A stretch of 8,471 nucleotides of DNA from Desulfuromonadales bacterium (GTDB taxonomy: Bacteria; Desulfobacterota; Desulfuromonadia; Geobacterales; Pseudopelobacteraceae). Below, one piece after another: positions 1-5,157 of the stretch. The stretch is taken from assembly GCA_015688915.1 (NCBI GenBank), contig JAATGX010000304.1:1-8471 (forward strand). The letters run 5' to 3'. The notes beneath the pieces are model-generated. The model made no database searches and was not told the DNA's origin. It saw only the letters and a program-made list of their open reading frames with translations. Positions within the stretch are counted from its first letter, which is position 1, and each line of letters starts with the position of its first letter. Position numbers and translations under genes: made by a program.

Positions 1-1
1 G

Positions 2-898
2 GCCATCCACGATATCCTCAATGTTCTCAATCGCCGCTTTGCTTCCTTGGAGATACTGCTTTATCCAGTTCGGGTCCAGGGATAGGGCGCTGCCCTGGAG
101 ATCGCCCGTGCCGTGGACGACATGAGCCGCCTGGGGCTGGTGCACGTGATGATCCTCGGGCGGGGCGGCGGTTCGCTGGAAGACCTGTGGGCCTTTAACG
201 AGGAGTGCCTCGCCCGCGCCGTGCATCGCTCCAAAATCCCGATCATCTCCGCCGTGGGACACGAAACCGACTGGACCATCTGCGACTTCACGGCCGACCT
301 GCGGGCCCCCACACCATCGGCTGCGGCCGAGTTGGCGATCGCCAGTACCGATGAGTTGCACGGCCAGATGGAGGCCCTGCGCCACCGCCTGCGTCTGGTG
401 ATGGAGGCGTGTCTCAGGTCGCTGGAGGTCCGGCTCGAATCCCTGCGCCGGTCGCTGCACGATCCGAGCACCATGGTGGGGCACTTGTCCCAACGGGTGG
501 ACGACCTCACGGAGAGGTTGCGCCAGGGTATGGCGCATGACCTCAAGCGCCGCAATGAACAGTATTATCGCCTGAATCAATCATTGTCATTTAACAATCC
601 GATGCAAACGGTTGCCGATGCCCGCCAGCATCTGCGGCTGCTGCTCTCCGAGGCCGAACACGTTCTGGCCGCCCGCCTGGAATCTCTTAAACATACCTTT
701 ACCGGGAACGCTGCCCGGCTGGAGGTGCTTTCTCCGCTCTCCACGCTTTCCCGTGGCTACTCCATCACGGCACGGGTTGCCGATGGTCTGGTGGTAACCG
801 ACGCAGAGCAACTGGCCGTGGGGGACCGGCTGCGGCTCCGTTTTCAGCACGGCATGGCAATAAGCAGGGTTGAGTCGGTCGAGGAGGCGAAAACTTGA
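2..898 (+). pseudogene. xseA: Exodeoxyribonuclease VII large subunit, 5'-partial, interrupted by an in-frame amber codon
   Basis: This is the catalytic subunit of exonuclease VII, which degrades single-stranded DNA to short oligonucleotides in complex with XseB. The frame is already open at base 2 and reads AIHDILNVLNRRF, so the N-terminal OB-fold lies outside the window. The family motifs are clear: GRGGGSLEDLW, then AVGHETD, then ADLRAPTPSAAAE, followed by a long helical region and the C-terminal LSPLSTLSRGYSI segment. The frame is broken once, by TAG at 83-85, between VRVQG and GAALEIA. About 270 sense codons follow it without further damage up to TGA at 896-898. GTG at 113 or ATG at 122 could in principle restart translation, but neither has a convincing ribosome site, and a product starting there would lack the OB-fold. 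The family assignment is certain. Whether the gene is dead, recently mutated or misread by sequencing cannot be decided here. Confidence 0.88.
83..85 (+). other. In-frame amber (TAG) codon inside xseA
   Basis: Reading frame 2 gives VRVQG, stop, GAALEIARAVDDM. Homologous XseA proteins usually carry an acidic residue here (VQGEGA or VQGDDA type), so one G-to-T change in a GAG codon explains the stop. The frame on both sides matches the family, so no frameshift is involved. The stop lies upstream of the GRGGGS and VGHETD motifs and would remove them. Confidence 0.85.
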
Positions 899-922
899 CC
901 ATGGGCGGCATATCTGTATAAT
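895..922 (+). promoter_or_regulatory. Candidate sigma-70 promoter for xseB-ispA-dxs
   Basis: TTGACC (895-900, five of six matches to the -35 consensus) is separated by 16 bases from TATAAT (917-922, perfect -10). The -35 box overlaps the xseA stop codon. Transcription would start near 928-930, leaving a short leader with the GAGGG ribosome site (934-938) of xseB. It would decouple xseB and the isoprenoid genes from any polarity caused by the amber codon in xseA. The call rests on sequence match only. Confidence 0.65.
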
Positions 923-944
923 ACTCACTTTTCGAGGGTTCGTT

Positions 945-1175
945 ATGGCGACTGAAAAATTCGAGACATCGCTGAAAAAACTGGAAGAGGTGGTGCGGCG
1001 CTTGGAGGGGGGCTCTCTCTCCCTGGAGGATTCCCTCAAGGCCTTTGAAGAAGGGGTCAGGCACGCCGCTTTCTGCTCGAAAAAGCTGGACGAGGCGGAA
1101 CGCCGGGTCGAGGTGTTGCTGAAGCAGAAGGACGGCAGCTTCAAGCGGGAGCCGTTCGAGCCGGACGAAGCGTAA
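945..1175 (+). CDS. xseB: Exodeoxyribonuclease VII small subunit
   Basis: XseB is the small all-helical subunit that binds the large subunit XseA to form exonuclease VII in the cytoplasm. The product is 76 residues, the usual family length. It shows the family pattern: KFETSLKKLEEVVRRLEGG, then SLEDSLKAFEEG, then the second helix around CSKKLDEAERRVE. The ATG at 945 is chosen because GAGGG (934-938) lies six bases upstream and because conserved sequence begins with MATEKFE; the same frame is open further upstream (from 870), but that extension overlaps xseA and has no family character. It follows xseA by 46 bases and has its own promoter candidate. If xseA is truly broken, XseB has no catalytic partner unless another xseA copy exists. 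Confidence 0.95.
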   Translation: MATEKFETSLKKLEEVVRRLEGGSLSLEDSLKAFEEGVRHAAFCSKKLDEAERRVEVLLKQKDGSFKREPFEPDEA

Positions 1176-1178
1176 CGT

Positions 1179-1270
1179 CCCCCTTCAGCAAAGGGGGATT
1201 CAGGGGGATTTCAACGGAGAAGCTTTACAGGCCAAATCACCCCTCGCCCCCCTTTTTCAAGGGGGGGATT
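1179..1270. repeat. Imperfect inverted repeat rich in CCCCC/GGGGG (REP- or MITE-like)
   Basis: The xseB-ispA gap holds two arms, 1179-1211 and 1234-1267, that are imperfect reverse complements around a 22-base spacer. Each arm also folds alone: CCCCCTT with AAGGGGG (1179-1185/1191-1197) and CCCCCCTT with AAGGGGGG (1247-1254/1259-1266). Outer motifs GGGGGATTT and AAATCACCCC face each other. It has no ORF. I recall similar AATCCCCC elements being dispersed in Geobacter-type genomes, but copy number cannot be judged from this window. It would be transcribed within the presumed xseB-ispA message and form a strong hairpin there. Confidence 0.75.
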
Positions 1271-1289
1271 AACGTCAAAGGATACCTTC

Positions 1290-2183
1290 ATGGATTTGAA
1301 ATCATACCTCAAAGAACAATGCCAGCGGGTGGACGCGGCCCTGGACCGGTTTCTGCCCGCCGAAACGGAGCTTCCCCATAACCTGCACAAGGCCATGCGC
1401 TATTCGGTCTTTGCCGGAGGCAAGCGGGTCCGGCCGATCCTGATGCTGGCCGCCTGCCAGGCGGTTGGTGGCGACACGGAGCGCGCCATACCGGCTGCCT
1501 GCGCCATGGAGATGATCCACACCTATTCCCTGATCCACGACGACCTGCCGGCCATGGACGATGATGATTTCCGGCGCGGCAATCCCACCAACCACAAGGT
1601 GTTCGGCGAGGCGGTGGCCATCCTGGCCGGCGATGCCCTGCTGACCGAGGCCTTCAAGCTGATCAGCGATCCGCGGTTTGCCGGTGACGTGCCCCCGGCT
1701 GCCCGCCTGGGCGTCATCCACGAAATCGCCGCCTGTGCCGGTTCCTACGGCATGGTGGGGGGGCAGGTGGTGGACATGGAGAGCGAGGGTAAGGCCGATA
1801 TGGACCTGCCCACGGTGCAGTACATCCACACGCACAAGACCGGTGCCCTGATCAAGGCTTCGGTTGTGGCCGGGGCCCTACTGGGGGGGGCTGACGAGCG
1901 CAGTCTGGCCGCGGTCAAACGCTACGGCGAGGCGACCGGCCTGGCGTTCCAGATCGCCGACGACATCCTGGACATCGAGGGCACCACCGAGGAGATCGGC
2001 AAGGATGCGGGCTCGGACGAGGCCCGGGGCAAGGCCACCTACCCGGCGGTGATGGGGCTGGCGGCGGCCAAGGAAGAGGCGCGAACCATGATGGACGAGG
2101 CGATGCGGGCGCTGGAGATCTTCGGCGCCGAGGCCGATCCGCTGCGAGAGATCGCCCGGTACATTGTCAATAGGAAGAATTAA
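1290..2183 (+). CDS. ispA: Polyprenyl (farnesyl/geranylgeranyl) diphosphate synthase
   Basis: The enzyme condenses dimethylallyl diphosphate with isopentenyl diphosphate units to make farnesyl, possibly geranylgeranyl, diphosphate in the cytosol. The product is 297 residues, normal for bacterial IspA. Visible motifs in order are FAGGKRVRPIL (41-51), the first aspartate-rich motif DDLPAMDDDDFRRG (84-97), the conserved HKTGALI (182-188) and the second aspartate-rich motif DDILD (224-228) within FQIADDILDIEG. The two-residue insertion in the first DDxxxxD motif and Tyr79 five residues before it are typical of bacterial farnesyl and type II geranylgeranyl synthases, so product length (C15 or C20) is not settled. 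The ATG at 1290 has AAAGGA seven bases upstream. It lies between xseB and dxs, with repeat elements in both gaps, and probably shares their transcript. Confidence 0.95.
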   Translation: MDLKSYLKEQCQRVDAALDRFLPAETELPHNLHKAMRYSVFAGGKRVRPILMLAACQAVGGDTERAIPAACAMEMIHTYSLIHDDLPAMDDDDFRRGNPTNHKVFGEAVAILAGDALLTEAFKLISDPRFAGDVPPAARLGVIHEIAACAGSYGMVGGQVVDMESEGKADMDLPTVQYIHTHKTGALIKASVVAGALLGGADERSLAAVKRYGEATGLAFQIADDILDIEGTTEEIGKDAGSDEARGKATYPAVMGLAAAKEEARTMMDEAMRALEIFGAEADPLREIARYIVNRKN

Positions 2184-2206
2184 CCTCAAAAAACCACAAC
2201 CTGACT

Positions 2207-2310
2207 CTCACAGAGGCACGGAGAACGTCAAAATCAGCTTGTGGCCGTTGATGATCGATAGACAGTCAGAACACATGTCCATCGAAAGTTTTTCTCTGTG
2301 CCTCTGTGAG
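2207..2310. repeat. Inverted repeat of CTCTGTG-type elements between ispA and dxs
   Basis: The 183-base ispA-dxs gap contains CTCACAGAGGCACGGAGA (2207-2224) and its inverted copy TCTCTGTGCCTCTGTGAG (2293-2310). They match at 17 of 18 positions across a 68-base spacer. The right side extends as three spaced CTCTGTG units (2294-2300, 2302-2308, 2311-2317). I see no convincing ORF here. Repeats of this CTCTGTG/CACAGAG form recur between genes in Geobacter-type genomes as far as I recall, and their function is unknown. The message could fold into a long hairpin upstream of the dxs ribosome site at 2356-2360. Confidence 0.75.
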
Positions 2311-2366
2311 CTCTGTGAGAGAACGGTTTTCGGTTTTCTGTTCCGCACGATAGGTAAGGACTCGAT

Positions 2367-4247
2367 ATGGCTCTCCTTGAAACGATAAATTCCCCCGAAG
2401 ACCTGAAAAAGCTTCCTGTGTCCCGGCTCCCGGCCGTTGCCGTCGAACTGCGCAAACTCATCATCGAAACCTGCGCCCACAACGGCGGGCACCTTGCCCC
2501 CTCCCTGGGGGTGGTGGAATTGACCATTGCCCTGCACCGGGTGTTCACCACCCCGGCAGACAAGATCATCTGGGATGTGGGGCACCAGGCCTATGCCCAC
2601 AAGATCCTGACCGGCCGCCGGGACCGTTTTTCCACCCTGCGCACCAAAGACGGCATCAGCGGTTTTCCCAAACGGGCAGAATCGCCCCATGACGCCTTTG
2701 ATGTCGGCCATTCGTCCACCTCCATCTCGGCGGCCACCGGTTTTGCGGCGGCCCGCGACCTGGACAAGCGGAAGAACAAGGTGGTGGCGGTGATCGGCGA
2801 CGGCTCCATGACCGGCGGCATCGCCTACGAAGGGATGAACCATGCCGGACACCTGAACAAGGACATGATCGTCATTCTGAACGACAATGAGATGTCCATT
2901 GCCGAGAACGTGGGCGCCCTGTCCAATTTTCTCAGTCGTACCGCTTCCAGCGAGTTTGTGTTCCGTCTCAAAAAAAACATGGAGTCCTTCCTTGGCCGCC
3001 TCGATGGTGTCGGCAGCGGCATGTTGCACATGGCCCGTAAGATGGAGGAGTCCTTCAAGGGGTTTTTCACCCCCGGCATGTTGTTCGAGGCCTTTGGCTT
3101 CGACTATATCGGCCCCATAGATGGCCACGACTTGCCGATGTTGCTGGAAACCCTGGAGAACGTCAGGAAGTTTGACGACGCCGTGCTGATCCATGTCCTG
3201 ACCAAAAAGGGAAAGGGGTACAAGCCGGCCGAGGATAATCCTTCCCTGTTCCACGGCGTGGGACCGTTCGAGATAGAAACCGGCAAGGTGCTGAAGGGGA
3301 AGGGTGGGGCGGCCTCCTATACCGCCATCTGCGGCTCAACGCTCTGCAAACTGGCGGCCGAGGACGAACGGATCGTGGCAATCACCGCGGCCATGTCGGA
3401 CGGGACCGGACTTTCCGGTTTTGCCAAGGAGTTCCCCGAGCGTTTCTTCGACGTGGGCATTGCGGAGCAGCATGCCGTCACCTTTGCGGCCGGCCTGGCC
3501 GCCGACGGGATGCGCCCGGTGTTCGCGGTCTATTCATCCTTTCTGCAACGGGCTTATGATCAGGTATTCCATGACGTCTGCCTGCAAGATCTTGGGGTGA
3601 CCTTTGCCCTCGACCGGAGCGGGGTGGTGGGAAGCGACGGCCCCACCCATCATGGCGCCTTTGACCTCTCCTATCTGCGGCACCTGCCCAACATGACCCT
3701 GATGGCTCCCAAGGACGAGAACGAGTTGCAGCATATGCTGGCAACCGCCATCGAACTGGGCCGGCCGGCTGCGGTGCGCTACCCGCGCGGCAACGGCTAC
3801 GGCGTGGCCCTTGACCAGAGTTGCACGATCATCCCGGTCGGCCGGGCCGAGCTGCTCCGCGAAGGGCCGGACGGCGTCCTTCTGGCATTGGGGACAATGG
3901 TCTATCCGGCCCTGGAGGCTGCAACAGTGCTGGAAGCGGAAAACGGTATTCGCCTCTCCGTGGTTAACGCCCGTTTCGTCAAGCCGTTGGATGACGCGCT
4001 GATCCTGGAACTTGCCCGAAAGTCCGGTCGAATCGTCACCATTGAAGAGAATGCCCTGCAGGGCGGCTTCGGCAGCGCCGTTCTGGAACTCCTGGAAGAA
4101 CAGGGCGTTACCGGCATTCGGGTGCTGCGGCTCGGCTATCCCGACAGTCCGATCCCCCAAGGGGAACAACACGAACTTCGAGCCATGCTTGGGCTCGACC
4201 CGGTCGGCATTGCCGCCTCGGTGCGCACGTTTCTTTCAGCCAAATGA
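2367..4247 (+). CDS. dxs: 1-deoxy-D-xylulose-5-phosphate synthase
   Basis: This thiamine diphosphate enzyme condenses pyruvate with glyceraldehyde 3-phosphate to DXP, the first step of the MEP isoprenoid pathway and a branch point to thiamine and pyridoxal. The product is 626 residues, close to E. coli Dxs (620). The N-terminal domain has IWDVGHQAYAHK (68-79), VGHSSTSISAATG (113-125) and the ThDP/Mg motif GDGSMTGG (144-151) with its partner ILNDNEMSI (170-178). The pyrimidine domain has VGIAEQHAV (363-371) with Glu367 as the expected catalytic glutamate, then SGVVGSDGPTHHG (418-430) and RYPRGNG (471-477). The C-terminal transketolase domain covers roughly 500-620. The ATG at 2367 has AAGGA (2356-2360) six bases upstream. 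No thiamine riboswitch is visible in the leader. Coding ends 105 bases before the tRNA, and I see no clear terminator for dxs itself in that gap. Confidence 0.97.
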   Translation: MALLETINSPEDLKKLPVSRLPAVAVELRKLIIETCAHNGGHLAPSLGVVELTIALHRVFTTPADKIIWDVGHQAYAHKILTGRRDRFSTLRTKDGISGFPKRAESPHDAFDVGHSSTSISAATGFAAARDLDKRKNKVVAVIGDGSMTGGIAYEGMNHAGHLNKDMIVILNDNEMSIAENVGALSNFLSRTASSEFVFRLKKNMESFLGRLDGVGSGMLHMARKMEESFKGFFTPGMLFEAFGFDYIGPIDGHDLPMLLETLENVRKFDDAVLIHVLTKKGKGYKPAEDNPSLFHGVGPFEIETGKVLKGKGGAASYTAICGSTLCKLAAEDERIVAITAAMSDGTGLSGFAKEFPERFFDVGIAEQHAVTFAAGLAADGMRPVFAVYSSFLQRAYDQVFHDVCLQDLGVTFALDRSGVVGSDGPTHHGAFDLSYLRHLPNMTLMAPKDENELQHMLATAIELGRPAAVRYPRGNGYGVALDQSCTIIPVGRAELLREGPDGVLLALGTMVYPALEAATVLEAENGIRLSVVNARFVKPLDDALILELARKSGRIVTIEENALQGGFGSAVLELLEEQGVTGIRVLRLGYPDSPIPQGEQHELRAMLGLDPVGIAASVRTFLSAK

Positions 4248-4315
4248 CCGGAGGCTTTTCGGCGGGCGGGTGCGGGGAAGTGAAAAGGGATATGGCGGCA
4301 GAACGAATTAAGCTG

Positions 4316-4344
4316 TTGCCTGACATGGCTGGTTATGATATAAA
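4316..4344 (+). promoter_or_regulatory. Candidate promoter of tRNA-Pro
   Basis: TTGCCT (4316-4321) and TATAAA (4339-4344) are separated by 17 bases. The -10 box ends eight bases before the mature tRNA 5' end, which would give a very short leader, as usual for bacterial tRNA genes. It lies in the gap after dxs, so the tRNA need not depend on read-through. Confidence 0.6.
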
Positions 4345-4352
4345 GCCTCTTC

Positions 4353-4429
4353 CGGTGAGTAGCGCAGTCTGGCAGCGCACCTGCCTTGGGAGCAGGGGGT
4401 CGGAGGTTCGAATCCTCTCTCACCGACCA
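4353..4429 (+). tRNA. tRNA-Pro, anticodon TGG
   Basis: The 77-base cloverleaf is complete. The acceptor stem CGGTGAG (4353-4359) pairs with CTCACCG (4419-4425), followed by discriminator A and encoded CCA (4427-4429). The D-arm is GCGC with GCGC around AGTCTGGCA. The anticodon stem is CCTGC/GCAGG with loop CTTGGGA, so the anticodon at 4387-4389 is TGG and reads CCN proline codons, mainly CCA. The T-arm GGAGG-TTCGAAT-CCTCT is canonical, with one wobble pair. C1-G72 and the sequence GGGGTCGGAGGTTCGAATCC match bacterial tRNA-Pro. The gene ends where plus-strand core coding stops and minus-strand accessory genes begin, a common integration position. Confidence 0.97.
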
Positions 4430-4438
4430 CGAATAAAC

Positions 4439-4477
4439 AAAGGGTTACGTCATTTAAACGTAACCCTTTTTATTTTT
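4439..4477 (+). terminator. Rho-independent terminator after tRNA-Pro, possibly bidirectional
   Basis: A perfect 12-base stem AAAGGGTTACGT (4439-4450) / ACGTAACCCTTT (4458-4469) encloses a seven-base loop. It is followed by a T-rich stretch (TTATTTTT up to 4477). On the minus strand the same stem is followed by GTTTATT, so it could also stop transcripts arriving from the toxin-antitoxin remnant. Confidence 0.85.
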
Positions 4478-4479
4478 GG

Positions 4480-4499
4480 TGTAACCTGCTGTGTAACCT
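4480..4499. repeat. Pair of GTGTAACCT direct repeats
   Basis: GTGTAACCT occurs at 4480-4488 and 4491-4499, with starts 11 bases apart, about one helical turn. A related core, GTAACCC, is in the adjacent terminator arm (4460-4466). The pair lies between the tRNA terminator and the point where the toxin remnant stops. Such phased short repeats can be binding sites of a recombinase or regulator, but nothing here proves it. Confidence 0.4.
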
Positions 4500-4502
4500 A
4501 TA

Positions 4503-4619
4503 TCATTTATCGGCATGCTGCCGCGCAGTGGCTTTCAAAAAGGCATTGAGCGCGGGAACGCCGCAATCGAATCCCGTCCGGTCGTGCTCCCGCGTTAGCG
4601 GTACGATCGCTACGGGCAT
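4503..4619 (-). pseudogene. Truncated GNAT-acetyltransferase toxin (TacT-like), N-terminal remnant
   Basis: TacT-type toxins are GNAT enzymes that acetylate aminoacyl-tRNA and block translation until bound by their DUF1778 antitoxin. Here only 38 codons remain. The peptide begins MPVAIVPLTREHDR and continues GFDCGVPALNAFLKATARQ, the typical toxin N-terminus with the DCGxPxLNxFL pattern. It ends in a TGA (4503-4505) after HADK. In full-length relatives this point is followed by the segment leading to the acetyl-CoA-binding core, and nothing resembling it is found in the bases beyond. The ATG (4617-4619) overlaps the last ten bases of the antitoxin gene, the usual translational coupling in this operon. 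With the acetyl-CoA core missing, the product cannot be an active toxin. The break lies about 75 bases from the tRNA end. This is too short to be called by ordinary gene finders. Confidence 0.85.
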
Positions 4620-4888
4620 GAAAGGGTTTTGCGGCGCTTCATGGCGCTCTTCAGCCTTTCGTTCGGCTCAGGTGGGTTGTCCATGAGGTTAAAGAGTGTT
4701 TGCGCCGATGCTGTCGAGAGGGTAATTACCCGCTCGCGCTCCAGGATGGCGGTAGCTTTTTCCAAAGCCGACTGGACGAGAAATTGATTGAGGGTGGCGC
4801 CCACTGCCTGGGCTGCTTCAGCTACCTTCTCGTAGGCCGCCGTGGGCATCCGGGCGGGAATTCTTTCTTCGGCGAGTGCTTTTGCCAT
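4610..4888 (-). CDS. DUF1778 (TacA-like) ribbon-helix-helix antitoxin, solitary
   Basis: The product is 92 residues. A short basic lead is followed by the ribbon-helix-helix fold: beta strand RIPARMP (9-15), helix TAAYEKVAEAAQAVG (16-30), then ATLNQFLVQSALEKA (31-45) and the helix ending ILERERV. The C-terminal part, with TLSTASAQTLFNLMDNPPEP, is the segment that in this family wraps and neutralises the GNAT toxin. The ATG at 4886-4888 has a perfect AGGAGG ribosome site (4895-4900 on this strand) six bases upstream. These antitoxins normally repress their own operon by DNA binding. The downstream toxin gene, overlapping by ten bases, is truncated to 38 codons, so the antitoxin now stands alone. 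It may persist as a neutralising protein for toxins encoded elsewhere or simply as a remnant; the frame is intact. Confidence 0.88.
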   Translation of the reverse strand: MAKALAEERIPARMPTAAYEKVAEAAQAVGATLNQFLVQSALEKATAILERERVITLSTASAQTLFNLMDNPPEPNERLKSAMKRRKTLSCP

Positions 4889-4894
4889 GGATAA

Positions 4895-4947
4895 CCTCCT
4901 GAAACCAACTTAACAAAAACGACGCCAAAATGACAACAATTTAGTCA
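4895..4947 (-). promoter_or_regulatory. Antitoxin leader: strong RBS and candidate RHH operator
   Basis: CCTCCT at 4895-4900 is the perfect ribosome site AGGAGG of the antitoxin. Further upstream, 4931-4947 forms an imperfect dyad (TGAC...GTCA with AT-rich centre, six of eight pairs) that overlaps a possible -35 box TTGTCA (4931-4936). The matching -10 (4908-4913) is poor. A short dyad over the promoter is what an autoregulating ribbon-helix-helix protein would bind. The operator is speculative; the ribosome site is clear. Confidence 0.4.
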
Positions 4948-5033
4948 AAAACCTCCACCCTTCCATCCTCATGCCGCGTGATCACCCGCCACCCCAGTTT
5001 CCGAATTCTGTTCATTAATTCCCGCTTGCTTTT
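4941..5033 (-). pseudogene. Possible C-terminal remnant of an unrecognised gene
   Basis: Between two in-frame stops, the minus strand encodes 30 codons: KSKRELMNRIRKLGWRV followed by ITRHEDGRVEVFD and TAA. I do not recognise the protein. It looks coding because its tail RHEDGRVEVF is repeated 171 bases upstream in the same frame, with differences confined to third codon positions across that decapeptide. There is no ribosome site before the internal ATG, so it is more likely a decayed gene end than a functional small protein. It sits between the antitoxin and the helicase. Confidence 0.35.
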
Positions 5034-5157
5034 TTAACCCAGGGTCAAACGCAAATGGAGAATTAGCGGATTTTTCGGAGATGGGAAATAAACCAATAGG
5101 CTCCACACACCCCAAGTAAATACGTCCACTCTCCCATCTTCATGCCGCATACTTACC
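4951..5157. repeat. Duplicated 36-base segment flanking the helicase 3' end
   Basis: Segments 4951-4986 and 5122-5157 match at 28 of 36 bases in direct orientation. Copy 2 overlaps the last codons and stop of the helicase gene, but in a different frame. Read on the minus strand, copy 1 gives RHEDGRVEVF and copy 2 gives RHEDGRVDVF, and both lie in one frame 57 codons apart. In this ten-codon core all differences fall at third positions. The rest of the 250-base gap between helicase and antitoxin shows no other convincing gene. Confidence 0.55.

Noticed and set aside
83..85. Recoding of the xseA stop as selenocysteine or pyrrolysine
   Set aside because: Selenocysteine uses TGA, not TAG. Pyrrolysine occurs in specific methylamine enzymes, and the expected residue here is glutamate or aspartate at a non-catalytic site.
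2184..2366. Thiamine riboswitch in front of dxs
   Set aside because: No conserved TPP-aptamer core such as CTGAGA is present; the leader is accounted for by the inverted repeat.
2164..2388. Plus-strand open frame across the ispA-dxs gap
   Set aside because: It consists of the CTCTGTG inverted repeat region and overlaps the clear dxs start.
2208..3254. Long minus-strand open frame (348 codons) opposite dxs
   Set aside because: Antisense shadow of a GC-rich gene with third-position bias; dxs on the other strand is unmistakable.
4244..4549. Plus-strand open frame of 101 codons overlapping the dxs end
   Set aside because: It runs straight through tRNA-Pro and its terminator, and the product has no family character.
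4551..4594. Hairpin CGCGGGA/TCCCGCG with a TCGAATCC segment resembling a tRNA T-arm, suggesting a tRNA fragment or attachment site copy
   Set aside because: Only eight bases match the tRNA-Pro T-arm, the T-stem does not pair, and the stretch is fully explained as coding sequence of the truncated GNAT toxin.
5079..5139. AGATGGGA/TCCCATCT inverted pair as terminator of the helicase gene
   Set aside because: The stem is only eight bases with a loop of about 45 and no T-run follows it on the minus strand.
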